Of a stretch of 29,349 nucleotides of DNA, positions 10,426 to 20,338 are shown one piece after another. The position numbers were made by a program, and so were the translations under genes. This DNA comes from Hofstenia miamia. Taxonomy: Eukaryota; Xenacoelomorpha; Acoela; Hofsteniidae. The stretch covers positions 694,146 to 723,494 of the forward strand of contig CABFPE010000170.1 of assembly GCA_900660155.1 (NCBI GenBank), read 5' to 3'. Under the pieces are notes generated by a model. The model searched no databases, was not told the origin of the DNA, and saw nothing but the letters and a program-made list of their open reading frames with translations. The number at the start of each line of letters is the position of its first letter. Within the stretch, counting starts at the first letter, position 1.

Positions 10426-11790
10426 TTTCTTTTGATTTAATTATCAGTTATTTTGTATTTTTACGTCACCATGACATCAGCCCTTATTTCGATCTTAGGT
10501 TGTTGTTGTTAATTTGACGTCCCCTTGGTGGTACTTAGTATTGTTGCTCAAATTGAATTTACATGGGAACAAAATATTGATCATGGTTAAACCACATTTT
10601 TGTAAACAAAGGCAGGTATTAACTTGATGCTTGTATAAAACCTGAGAGACCTGTAGAGAATGCTTAATAGATTTTATCTACTCTCAACTGCTGTTTTTAC
10701 CATTGTATTTTTTCTTTATATTATATCTTTATGAAAACTATTGCTTAAGATCAGCAACAATTTGGAAGTGCTTTCATTAGCACAGGGTGACAAGTAGCTT
10801 CTGGAGGTCTTGATTATCCAGTCTGAATTGTGGACCCATTAGGTTATGTATCAGTTAGATATATGGAAATAATAAACCTCTTGTTCATAGTTCAACATGT
10901 ACATGCACTTATACAACCTAACACTGTGATGATACCATGCTGTTGGCTAGCATGAATATCTGGCAATTACAGATTATTTAATAGTGAGCTGAGAGATAAC
11001 AATGAAAATGAGATCTTGCATTTTTCAATGTGAGATAGAAATTAAAAATTGAGACAAATAGGGTAGCACCAGTCAATAGGTTAAGCACTTTACTTCTGGA
11101 GACTTTGCTTTGGCTGGAAGCCATACAAATTGGTCATCTTGGATTTTACCTAAAGTAGTTGGTTACTTGGATGAATTACCAATGTTACATCTATAAGTTT
11201 TAAGTTCTGTGTTATTCTATTTTTCAGAATGATGGCTGTAACATAAATGCTATTCAAACTTTCTGTGGAGTCAATTAAGTTTCTAGTTAAGTTACCCTAC
11301 CAGCCCATGATTCTACACTAGTGTGGTGTGATTGTTGCATCATCCAAATGAAATAAGCTGCTAAGAAAGAAAGTCAATAAAAAGAACTTAAGATCAAATT
11401 TAGATATGATTGGAAATATATTAAAAAATCTAGTATCATCTTAATTTAGTTTGCATATTGCAACCAAGAAACAACAGTGCAATTTAGAATCACTAGTATT
11501 TGTTGATATTATGATTTTGACCAATTAAAGGGGGTGAAGTTGCTTCCATTATTTTTAGCCGCCATTTTGCAGACAATAGATTTAAATTTTGAAATCAACA
11601 GGTACTTTTTCAAGTGAATATAAATAGAATCAATTTCATTGTAATAATTGATGAAGAAATTTCTTCAGAATTCTTACATTGATTTTTTGTTATGGTTTGA
11701 ATATTTAATAGAATTTTAAGCTAAATGAATTGTGTTTAGTAGTGGCATAGATCCATTACAGGAATGATTCTAGGTTCCTTGTGCACTAAC
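10426..11790. other. Unassigned decayed sequence between the two gypsy copies
   Basis: No frame of coding quality is seen on either strand. The stretch is AT-rich and CpG-poor. A TATAAAA word at 10634-10640 and AATAAA at 10869 are about 235 bases apart. They could be remnants of another LTR, but no second copy in the window supports this. Confidence 0.4.
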
Positions 11791-11849
11791 AGAATATCAA
11801 TGAGACATAGAAAAAACAGAGGGAGAAAGAAAACAGTCTGAATTCCTAC

Positions 11850-13168
11850 CACACAATGAGTATGAAAACCTGCCAGACATCAATGCCAATAAAAAGGGCA
11901 AAATGATAATGCCTATAATAATAAAAGAAGAAATAACTGAAAACAAAATCATTGAAAAACAACATACTGACATCATTCTAAAAGAAATAATAGGAAGAAT
12001 AAAGGATGAAAACAAATCACTAGCGAAAATAGAAAACAGCTACTTTCAAAGATACACATGGAAATTAAACAATAACAGACTACTATATGCACAAGGTAAT
12101 TCACTAAGGATAGCAATACTGGAATATTTCAAAAGAGACTTAGTCAGGAAGATACATGAAAATGGTCACATGGGAATAATGCACACAGAATCAACATTCA
12201 ATTAATGTTTCATAACAATAGCAATAAGAAAGGCAGTGGAAGATGTAATTAATAACAACACTCCCTTCCCACAACAAACAGCACTATTAGAAAAAATTAT
12301 AGCAACAACACCAAACCAGATAATACATGTAGACATAGAAAATCTATTGCAAGATGACAAAGGCTATCAATACATTCAAGTTCTAGTGGATAACTTCACC
12401 AAGTATGCTAGAATGATACCTTTAGTAGTAGCCAAAAAAATAATAAATGAATGGATCCTGAAATTTGGCTCAATGGAAACAATTGTATCCAACTGTGGAG
12501 TGCAATTTGAAAGTAAATTATTTGAAGAGATGACAAAATTAATGGAAATAATAACAGAAAAAACCATAGCATATCACCCTCAAGCAAACAGAGCAGTCAA
12601 GAGTCTAAACAGAACCATGATCAAACTAACTCTACCTTCATGAGTCAGAGGAAGAGATTGGCATGAAGTCATTGAAATGGTGGAATACTTCTTTAACACA
12701 TCAGTACACACCACTACAGGATTGACATCAGCAGAAACACCTATATCAATGCAATATCACTCATACTCTGACAAACCAGACAAGAAATATATAAAAACAA
12801 TTAAAAATCAAATCACAGGAATACATGAGGCAATGTGCCACAACATGAAAAGATCTGCAACCAGACAAGAACAGAACTTCAACAAGAAAATCTATGGAAA
12901 ACCACATAAGACAGGAGATAAGGTTTACACATACACACTATTGAGAACACAAGACATAAACCATGAGAGAAAATTAAAAACACAGTGGTCAGGGCAATTC
13001 ACCATCACACAAATGTTGCCAAACAATAACTACAAACTAAAGGACAGAAGAATTTTAAACTTCCAAAACCTGAAAAGAGCAACTATAGACATAGAACAAG
13101 TAACACTAGACAATAAAGCACAATTCAAAATTATAAAAAATAACAATAGTACATACAATGAAATGTAA
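11850..13168 (+). pseudogene. Gypsy-2 integrase (broken; two catalytic residues lost)
   Basis: The linker and zinc region end at 12205 (KIHENGHMGIM) with a TAA. The core at 12236-12643 has HVDIENL with the first Asp (codon 12332-12334). The second Asp is Asn (AAC 12491-12493, SNCG) and the Glu is Lys (AAG 12599-12601, RAVKSLNRT). The two sites are still 35 residues apart, as expected of DD35E. A TGA at 12641 separates the core from 12677-13168, which has YFFNTSVHTTTG and a C-terminal KLKTQWSGQFTI module resembling the GPY/F domain of gypsy integrases (W-G-F spacing). It could not catalyse strand transfer. Confidence 0.85.
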
Positions 13169-13727
13169 GACTTAGATAGTGTGGCTGAGGAGCAATTCAA
13201 AGAAGAATACACACCAACAAAACAACATCAAGGTCAAAAGAAGAATATTCCCCAGAGGGCTGCAAGAAATAAAACTATATATAACCCTGAATATGGGATA
13301 TAGATATAATAACTGCATTTAGGATAGAACATGAAAAGAACAATGAGAAGCCAGAGTTGATCACAACTGAAAACCAGAAGAGTGCAGAAAAAGGACATGA
13401 GGATGGAGACAACATCAACCAGCAGTAACAAAAACTCTAAATCTCCATGATCTGATTGTCAACTAAAGGGCATGAGGATGGAGCACTCAACAACCAGAGG
13501 AAAATGAATTAGAAGGAGAACTCTGCAATCTGATTACCAATTAAAGGGTATGAGGATGGAGTCACATGACAAAAACAAAACTTAGAAAAAAACACCCTCA
13601 AACAAATGTCAACTAAAGGGCAGGCAGATAAACAAGGGTCAACAACAACATACCAAGCATCAACTAAAGGGTGTGAGGTTACAGCCATTGATCAAACAAC
13701 TGGAAACACACTCCCCCCCCCAAACTC
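13040..13727 (+). repeat. Duplicated Gypsy-2 segment, copy i
   Basis: Nearly identical to 14496-15183 over 688 bases. Most differences lie in about 13255-13325. It covers the integrase tail, the acidic extension and four repeats of the linker. It stops at an N (13728) right after a poly-C run and CAAACTC. Confidence 0.95.
13389..13671 (+). repeat. Degenerate in-phase linker repeats (copy i)
   Basis: The motif AACTAAAGGG(C)ATGAGGATGG, or variants of it, occurs near 13389, 13461, 13539, 13611 and 13662. Spacings are 75 (measured on CATGAGGATGG), 78, 72 and 51, all multiples of three. One frame reads KGHEDG and variants; another reads QLKGMRME. Both contain stops, so the coding frame is unresolved. 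Confidence 0.65.
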
Positions 13728-13815
13728 NACATTGCTTTTATATGTTTAAAGCTAACCAATATACGAGGGTTGCTTGTTTTGTATAAGAGTTGCAATGGAA
13801 AAATGTTATTTAATA
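13728..13815. other. Single N and 87-base flank of foreign origin
   Basis: The N marks the point where copy i of the gypsy segment stops. The next 87 bases match neither gypsy copy. ACGAGGGTTGCTTGTTTTGT (13763-13782) loosely resembles a mariner terminal repeat. The flank ends in TA next to the Tc1 end. Confidence 0.5.
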
Positions 13816-14495
13816 CACTGTGTCTGAAGTTATTATGCAAATGACAAAAGTCTTATTTTTTAGAGTGGCAATGATTCCTTTAAACCACAATATGTCATGA
13901 AAGAGTGAATGTGTTTGTGGTGACAAGTGAATAGCAATAATCTCCAATTATCCAGTATGTTAAGAATTAGATTAAAAAGTACTGTCTGAAGTTATTACGC
14001 ATGTAGTATTGACTTTTGAAAAGTACATGTGGACATTGTTGCTTTGAATCCAAAATCGAGAATGGGGAAGGGAAAAGACATCTCACCAACTGAAAAAAGA
14101 GAAAATTGTGAAATTTTTGTCAGATGGTGAAACAACCTTGACTATTTCAAAGAAAATTGGCAGGGATCATCGTACCATCAAAAAGGTTTCAAAGATGTTA
14201 ACGAAAGAGACAAAAGACAGTTCAATCGAGTTCTACGGAAAAATCCTTTATTGAGCAGTAAAGCCATCTTTGACAAGGCTGGAATTGCTGGTGTGAAGAG
14301 AGACAAGAGATGTCGAATCCTGAAAACTCTTGGCAAAGTGAGAAAAGTCAGTACAAGACCACCGCTGAACAAGAACCACATTGAGAGAAGACTGAACTGG
14401 GCCAAGGAGAATCTAAAAACCAGATTTGAAACTGTTGTTTTTACAAATGAATGCAGAGTTTCTCTAGATGGGCCAGATGGATGGGCAAAAGGTTG
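13816..14495 (+). mobile_element. Tc1-A: 3'-truncated Tc1 copy
   Basis: It begins with TA then CACTGTGTCTGAAG, and matches the left half of the element at 25923-27495 at very high identity. The inner repeat GTACTGTCTGAAG is also present, near 13979. It stops at 14495 inside the transposase gene, where gypsy sequence starts abruptly. No right end is present. Confidence 0.9.
14062..14495 (+). pseudogene. Tc1-A transposase N-terminal fragment
   Basis: The start (ATG 14062) gives a basic N-terminus, then a frameshift at AGAGAAAATTG that the other copy shares. ISKKIGRDHRTIKK is the helix-turn-helix part. A 46-base deletion after 14186 removes the following segment that the other copy keeps (IVNDFNKQ and on). 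From 14251 the frame runs through RRLNWAKENLKTRFE and FTNECRVSLDGPDGWAKG. The first catalytic Asp of the DDE triad is Asn (14446-14448). It is cut off by the junction with gypsy DNA. Confidence 0.85.
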
Positions 14496-15183
14496 AAGGA
14501 CAGAAGAATTTTAAACTTCCAAAACCTGAAAAGAGCAACTATAGACGTAGAACAAGTAACACTAGACAATAAAGCACAATTCAAAATTATAAAAAATAAC
14601 AATAGTACATACAATGAAATGTAAGACTTAGATAGTGTGGCTGAGGAGCAATTCAAAGAAGAATACACACCAACAAAACAACATCAAGGTCAAAAGAAGA
14701 ATATTGCCCAGAGGGCTGCAAAAAATAAATCTAAATATGACCCTGAAATATGGGATGTAAATTTATTAACTGAATTTAGGATAGAACATGAAAAGAACAA
14801 TGAGAAGCCAGAGTTGATCACCACTGAAAACCAGAAGAGTGCAGAAAAAGGACATGAGGATGGAGACAACATCAACCAGCAGTAACAAAAACTCTAAATC
14901 TCCATGATCTGATTGTCAACTAAAGGGCATGAGGATGGAGCACTCAACAACCAGAGGAAAATGAATTAGAAGGAGAACTCTGCAATCTGATTACCAATTA
15001 AAGGGTATGAGGATGGAGTCACATGACAAAAACAAAACTTAGAAAAAAACACCCTCAAACAAATGTCAACTAAAGGGCAGGCAGATAAACAAGGGTCAAC
15101 AACAACATACCAAGCATCAACTAAAGGGTGTGAGGTTACAGCCATTGATCAAACAACTGGAAACACACTCCCCCCCCAAACTC
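14496..15183 (+). repeat. Duplicated Gypsy-2 segment, copy ii
   Basis: Second copy of 13040-13727. It continues without a break into the rest of Gypsy-2, so this is the copy attached to ORF3. The poly-C run is one base shorter than in copy i. Confidence 0.95.
14637..14885 (+). pseudogene. Gypsy-2 acidic/basic extension after integrase
   Basis: An 82-residue open frame follows the integrase C-terminus after a TAA near 14626. A basic stretch (QGQKKNIAQRAAKNKSKYD) is followed by an acidic one (EKNNEKPELITTENQK) and the first KGHEDG repeat. AKNKSKYDPEIW is shared with Gypsy-1, so the module is old. Copy i has a one-base loss (GAATATGGG) that breaks this frame. It may be the integrase tail or the start of the linker protein. 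No known domain is seen. Confidence 0.5.
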
Positions 15184-15258
15184 CAGCCAAACTTGATGGC
15201 AACTAAGGGGCAGAGAGACAATAGCTTAACCTACCAGTCCTCATCTGCAACTAAGGGC
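14845..15258 (+). repeat. Degenerate in-phase linker repeats (copy ii and beyond)
   Basis: This is the same motif series as copy i, plus AACTAAGGGG at 15201 and AACTAAGGGC at 15249, spaced 48. Only the 82-base step across the poly-C run breaks the multiple-of-three rule. A one-base C-run length change would account for it. Confidence 0.6.
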
Positions 15259-17160
15259 AGGAAGTACCAAGATCTGTGATCATTTAACAGATCCAGATAT
15301 CAAACAAATTAGTGATGAATCAGAAATTAACACCTCCAAAAAACCTTTGAATGAGCTCACTCCCCACAGCAACATGAAGCTTGGAAGCATTCTCTCATAG
15401 ACAACTCTCAACAACCATGAAATCATCCAGATCAGAGGAACACAAGAGTAGACTGACAAAAGTAGGAAGAGAAAGAATACACCCCTACTTTATTGCCAAC
15501 AGAAGAATGCAAGAACCTATCCCCAGAAACCAAAAGATTCATAAAAAGCAATGTGACAGTGAAAGACAGTGATGGGTCAGCAATCCCCATAGTGATCAAT
15601 AAGAACAACCATCCCACATGTAAGATGATAATATCATACAAAGAAGACATTATAGAAAATTTCAATCACCCATACTTCAGAAGCACAGTACACATAACAT
15701 TTGACAATCAGTTTATGCTAAAAGATGTACAAAAGTTGATAAAGAATAAAGAAAAACTAACTGAAAGGTGCAAACAGGTGAACCTAGAGAAGCACAGCCT
15801 GACAATATTCTATTTCATAAAAAGAAACAAAATGAAAGCCTAGGGACTTAAGGCAAACATCAAAGACACACTATGATTAGCAAAGAATTATCACACAAAA
15901 ACAATCATCATCAAAGCAGATGATTTCACAGAAAACATTCCAGAATTAATGACATTGATAACAGAGAGACCTGAAAATGTCTTCACCATAGAAACTAAAA
16001 TGGAACTAATATCAGAGCTCATAATTATAGATCTATAAATCAATGCAATAATGCCAGCACAATGACTGATGGTTGAATCAAAAATAGCTATAAATATGTT
16101 CTACCAAGTAACAACAATGGAAATCACAGGAATAGGAAAACAACTAGAGGAGATAGACAACATTAATCTAAAATGTAGCATGAATCAAACACCCAAGCAT
16201 CTCAGACAAATCAAAGACATATGGAGAACATGAAAGCCAAAAAGCCCATACATGAAGACATCAAGTCACCCATAAAACCACTGAAGCAGCACTGCACAAA
16301 ATAACGAGAGCATACAAGATGGAGACAATGTGGAGACTAAAGAACAAAAAAGTGGCCAAAACTGAATGGCATAAAGAGAGCACATATGTCAACACACTAC
16401 AGCAGGCAGAAGACAAGATAAGAGACAAACAATACATTGAATCTAAAGAAACACTGTTACAGAATGACAGCAAAGAAAGAATATATATATAGAAGGGACA
16501 GTGACACCATATGACCTCTACAAAGAAGGGGAGCTGATACACAAGCAAATTGGAAAAGTATGCAATGAAATAGAAAAATGCACCACAAAGACAGTGATAC
16601 TATTTTCAGGAATCAATGAAATAGTCTGGGGAGAACTGTGGAGTGCAACATATAGATATTATGACATGATGCAAAGAGTAGAAATCATAACAATGATTCA
16701 ACTAGGAAAAAACAACCCTGAAGAAATCACAATAGAGGAAGTGTGGAACAACATAAGTGCATTTTATGATGAAGCTTCAGTCTTGAAATCACTATGATCT
16801 ACATATGAATTTTTCTACCCCAACATGTCTATGCACCCTGATTTAGCACATACTAGTAGAGTGGACACAATCATGACACTAATGATCACAATAAAGGGAC
16901 TATGTCTTTGCAACAAGTATTATAATGAATTATCCACCAAACTAAACAAATTAAAAAGTATGTGCAAAATATCCAAAGTGCTACAAAACCTGTCACTTAT
17001 CAAACACAAAAAGATGCTCAAAATAGAAAAAGATATAGTCCTGAAACTAACAAAAGGTGAGCAATATCAAAACCTCAACTGGGAAATGCTGGAAGCAAAC
17101 AATCTAATAAGAAGAGCTGTGGAGATGGTCCATGGAGAAGGAGTGGTCATCCTTAATTAG
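15249..17160 (+). pseudogene. Gypsy-2 ORF3 (broken, internally deleted)
   Basis: This is the counterpart of the 4839-1830 reading frame. Open pieces are 15381-15572, 15493-15843 (NLSPETKRFIKSN, HITFDNQFML), 16501-16797 (ELIHKQIGKVCNEIEK, EEVWNNISAFYDEAS) and 16825-17160 (HPDLAHTSRVDTIMTL). The last ends at a TAG just before the LTR. Between about 16300 and 16500 a charged, possibly coiled-coil stretch replaces roughly 1.3 kb of Gypsy-1 sequence, so an internal deletion is inferred. As in Gypsy-1, there is no signal peptide or membrane anchor. Function unknown. Confidence 0.6.
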
Positions 17161-17167
17161 CTATGGA

Positions 17168-17233
17168 TGTGGCATAATCCATGTGTTGTCAAACAAAGAG
17201 AAACTAAGGACACAAATGAGACTAACAGTATAA
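17168..17233 (+). repeat. LTR start of Gypsy-2 (about 66 bases)
   Basis: TGTGGCATAAT followed by AAAGAGAAACTAAGGACACA matches 17717-17782 closely. Similarity ends at AGTATAA. What follows is unrelated to the LTR at 17717. Confidence 0.75.
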
Positions 17234-17648
17234 CTTTCCAGCATATCCTACATCTCTATGACCCAGAATCAGTAATGCTAAAAGAATGCAATGATTTTAC
17301 CATAAACCTGTTTTTCATGTTTTGTCATATGCAATATTTTTGCACTGAAACAGTAATGTATGAAGCACTAATGCATAATAGTGAAGGAGAAAAGCTCATG
17401 AGTTAATACCACACCTTCCTTATGGTCAGACCTCCCGTTTTTTATTTTATATAATTTGAAAAATTGGAATTAGAACTACTGATGGCTAAACTTTATTAAG
17501 TTTAAAAAGAGAATTCACATGAAGCTCAAACAAATTACCCTAGTAGTGATTCAAATTCAGCATGTTATAAAACATCTTTGAAACTTATTAAAGAAAAGTG
17601 GGATGAATAATAATTTTTAAATCTAGTCAGGAAAATACTATACATGTT
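17234..17648. other. Segment interrupting or replacing the LTR
   Basis: The sequence between the TATAA at 17228 and the TATAA at 17449 is about 215 bases. It could be an insertion with a 5-base target duplication. It holds a 55-60 codon open stretch preceded by TTTCCAG, with no recognised relative. From 17454 to 17648 nothing is recognised. Confidence 0.35.
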
Positions 17649-17650
17649 TG

Positions 17651-17716
<66 letters not shown>
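17649..17716. repeat. AT microsatellite
   Basis: About 30 AT units with AC and GT interruptions. It ends directly at the LTR start TGTGGCATAAG. Confidence 0.95.
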
Positions 17717-18880
17717 TGTGGCATAAGTGGTGTGTGGTCAAATAAAGAGAAACTAAGGACACAAATAAGACTGATAGTATAATAATTTGATTAAAATGTA
17801 AACAAACAGTTATTATCCTTTGATTATTTTGTACAATTTTATACAGTGCAGTTTTGATATTAGTTATATCAGCAAAACCCTTTGACAAAATAATAAAAGA
17901 TGAACTTGCATGATCTAATTAATGCTGAATTTTGCAAAGTCAGCAGACAAAAAAAAGAGGGAAAGCTGTCAACAATGTTATAGAACAGGTACTTGCTGAT
18001 TGTTTAATTGCTTACAAAAATTTACTATAAGTACACAGTAATGGTTGTGATTGTGATGAACAAATTATACTGGATTTACTTTGTTATTTTTATTCTGGTT
18101 ATTTAATCTGACATTTTCTTAGGTTAAGGTTACAAATAGGGGTTTTTATCTATTGTAGCTTTCCCTTCAATTCATTCATGAATAAAACATGTCTCTGATA
18201 ACTCAAAATAGGCTAACCCTTTTTAGTTCCACATTTGCTATTCCTAATAATATAACCCTTTATACAGATGAGGTGCCCATGAGCCCCAATCACTGCTAGT
18301 CAGCCTACATTGTTTATAATGTTACCATATTAGATTGTATCTCAACCAACTGATCAATGACCACTTCATGCTTTCTGCCAGCAGCATTGATTACTCACAT
18401 GTATCCTAGGCCTTCATGCATGTTTATAAATGTAGGGATATTATATGTAAGGAATTATAATAAGCAAAAGCATCCTGGTTGTGCTATCATTCCTTATTTG
18501 CTTAACAAACATAACAAGGGTAATCAATGCAATAAATTACTAGGTTACAAAACACACAAAATTACTGAGAACACTGTTCATGCACTGTGAGTCTCATTGG
18601 AAAATCTTGAGGTTTCCTTTAGCTGTTGCCACATCTTTTCAAATTGGACTCTCTTCTCTTGCATGGTTCTGCATTGGGTCTCAACCCTCTAACATTATGT
18701 ACTCCCAACCTAAACAGAACATTATAGTTAACAAACCCAGTGTCACTGGAATACCAATGGTATAATATGATTGGGAGTGATTATGGAATCCCTCACCCCT
18801 TTGGCACAAAGAAAAAAGACAATGATACCTATTTCACTCAAATCAAGGGTTGACAAAATTCTACACTAATACTTATTCCC
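17717..18880 (+). repeat. Second LTR copy of the same gypsy family
   Basis: It begins TGTGGCATAAG. Blocks align in order with the 3' LTR of Gypsy-1: CAGCAGAC to CAGGTAC (about 17940-17990), ATAGGGGTTTTT (18136), GAGGTGCCCATGAGCC (about 18270) and a long block at 18367-18590. Beyond that come LTR matches up to about 18820. It is either the original 3' LTR displaced from the element or a solo LTR. The right end is not defined; 18880 is an estimate. Confidence 0.65.
18026..18033 (+). promoter_or_regulatory. Candidate LTR TATA box
   Basis: TATAAGTA lies about 310 bases into the LTR, aligned with TATAAATA in the Gypsy-1 LTR. Confidence 0.3.
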
Positions 18881-18969
18881 CAATGTCCATGTCACACCTC
18901 ATTTGTTGTCAACAGCACTAAATGCTTAAGTACCTTAGCTAAGCTAAAAAAGTCTTTTAATTATCAAGA

Positions 18970-19696
18970 ATGAACTACCCAGAGGGCTCCTATAACACAC
19001 TTACTACAACACTTAAGTACAGGAAGAATGGTAACACTAGAATACCTATAGAAATCATTGAACAGTCAACTCACTTGCCTCAACATTTGCAAATCAACAA
19101 AAATAACATGCTGTCTACAGACCTCCTACTAATACCACAACAACAAGCCATTGAACAAAGCAACATCAAAAACATATAGTTGATATCACACCACCCAAAC
19201 CTGGGTGTATCAGAACTGATGCAGCAACTTACTTAATACAAGTAACAAAAGTGACCCCAGTCAACACCACAATAGTAAACCACCAATTTATACCCTGTAA
19301 AGAAACAGATAGTATACCTTACATGAAAATATGTTTTACTGAAGCCTGATCTAAACTGGAAATTTCATTACTATGTGAGCCTCACACACAAATTGCAATG
19401 GATGTGGAATGTACCACTGCTAAACTTTTCATTCCTAAGACAAATCTTGAATGTTTTCACAATGCCTATTGTTCAGATACAGGCAAACTACCCCATTTAA
19501 ATAGATGTTGCTAGACTAGACATTACCTCCACTAGTGATATCTCAATCAAGGAGGCAATGGAATCAGAAAATCATTATTGTATACCAAGCCTGCTAGTAC
19601 ATACTGCTGTCATTCAGCCAGTATGGCATTCAAAACACCAGAAAACATGTAGAATGCACATCCCACTAAAAGAAGATGATCAATATGTCAACAGCC
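18970..19696 (+). pseudogene. Decayed coding remnant, unknown family
   Basis: Three successive open stretches read like one protein split by a few lesions. The first, 18970-19179, contains YRKNGNTRIPIEIIEQ. A shift of one base then opens 19182-19513, with one TGA near 19350 (RTDAATYLIQVTKVTP, CTTAKLFIPKTNLECF). Another shift opens about 19515-19706 (DITSTSDISIKEAMES, HYCIPSLLVH, IPLKEDDQYVNSLP). Composition is balanced and not A-rich, unlike the gypsy ORFs. TTATCAAG before 18970 could be a splice acceptor. I do not recognise the family. It may be an old host gene exon or a gene of another element. Confidence 0.4.
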
Positions 19697-20338
19697 TTCC
19701 CAGATAACAATTTTGGTTGTTTTTATGTTGTTTATAGTTGTTTCATACTTTTAGTTGTTGCAGCAGCCACTAACATCATATAACAACTTTAGTAATAAAT
19801 AATCAGTGAGTAGATGCTCAGAAATAAAACTCACTTTGTAATTATTATTACTAGATCCTTTTAATATAAAAAAGTAATTGCAAAACCTTTTTTGAAATTT
19901 TAAACTTGTGAAAATTATACTGTACCAGATAAGTGAATTTTCAAAATAATTTATTCATGAATATTTGGACACTTTGAAATTGACTGTTAAATAAAGAGTT
20001 ACATTTGAGCAAACAATTTTTTTAACAATTTAAGAAAGTACTATTTCAAAATTGTACTTATTGTTAGATTTTTAAATTTTTGTTCAATTTGGCAGATTTT
20101 TATGCTCATTGCTATCATTTATATACAAGACATTATTTAAATGTTAAAAAAATGTGTGCATTAAATATGTTTGACAGTATCTGAAAGATAATGGTTTGCC
20201 CTGTATTGGGCTTGTGTTTGTTTAAGCAGCAATGCTTGAACTGTTTAGCAATATCAAATGTTACTTTGCATATATAAGTAATGCTAAAATATTGCTTTTT
20301 TATTCATAAAAAACAACCAAAAAGCAACCTAATGGGAA
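19697..20338. mobile_element. Probable MITE with inverted ends
   Basis: The left end is TTCCCAG (19697) then TTTTGGTTGTTTTTATG (19711-19727). The right end is CATAAAAAACAACCAAAAAG (20305-20324) then TGGGAA (20333-20338). The two ends are inverted copies with small gaps. The inside is AT-rich with no open frame, which fits a non-autonomous DNA element of ~640 bp. No clear target duplication is seen; CAACA and TTGTTG just outside may extend the inverted repeat. Confidence 0.5.

Larger units (their letters stand above)
11800..17233 (+). mobile_element. Gypsy-2: 5'-truncated relative of Gypsy-1
   Basis: From the integrase linker onward this strand encodes the same modules as Gypsy-1: integrase, a linker with repeats, ORF3, then the LTR start TGTGGCATAAT at 17168. 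Gag, protease, reverse transcriptase and RNase H are missing upstream. The coding strand is strongly A-rich here, a mirror image of the T-rich Gypsy-1 interval. A 1456-base interval (13040-14495) adds a partial duplication and a truncated Tc1. ORF3 has lost about 1.3 kb relative to Gypsy-1. Confidence 0.85.

Noticed and set aside
10634..10874. TATAAAA and AATAAA as a separate LTR promoter and poly(A) site
   Set aside because: No second copy, no boundaries and no adjacent internal sequence.
11310..11340. CTAGTGTGGTGTGAT resembling 795-808, suggesting that 10425-11317 is an insertion splitting the 5' LTR
   Set aside because: Similarity does not continue beyond about 15 bases, so it may be chance.
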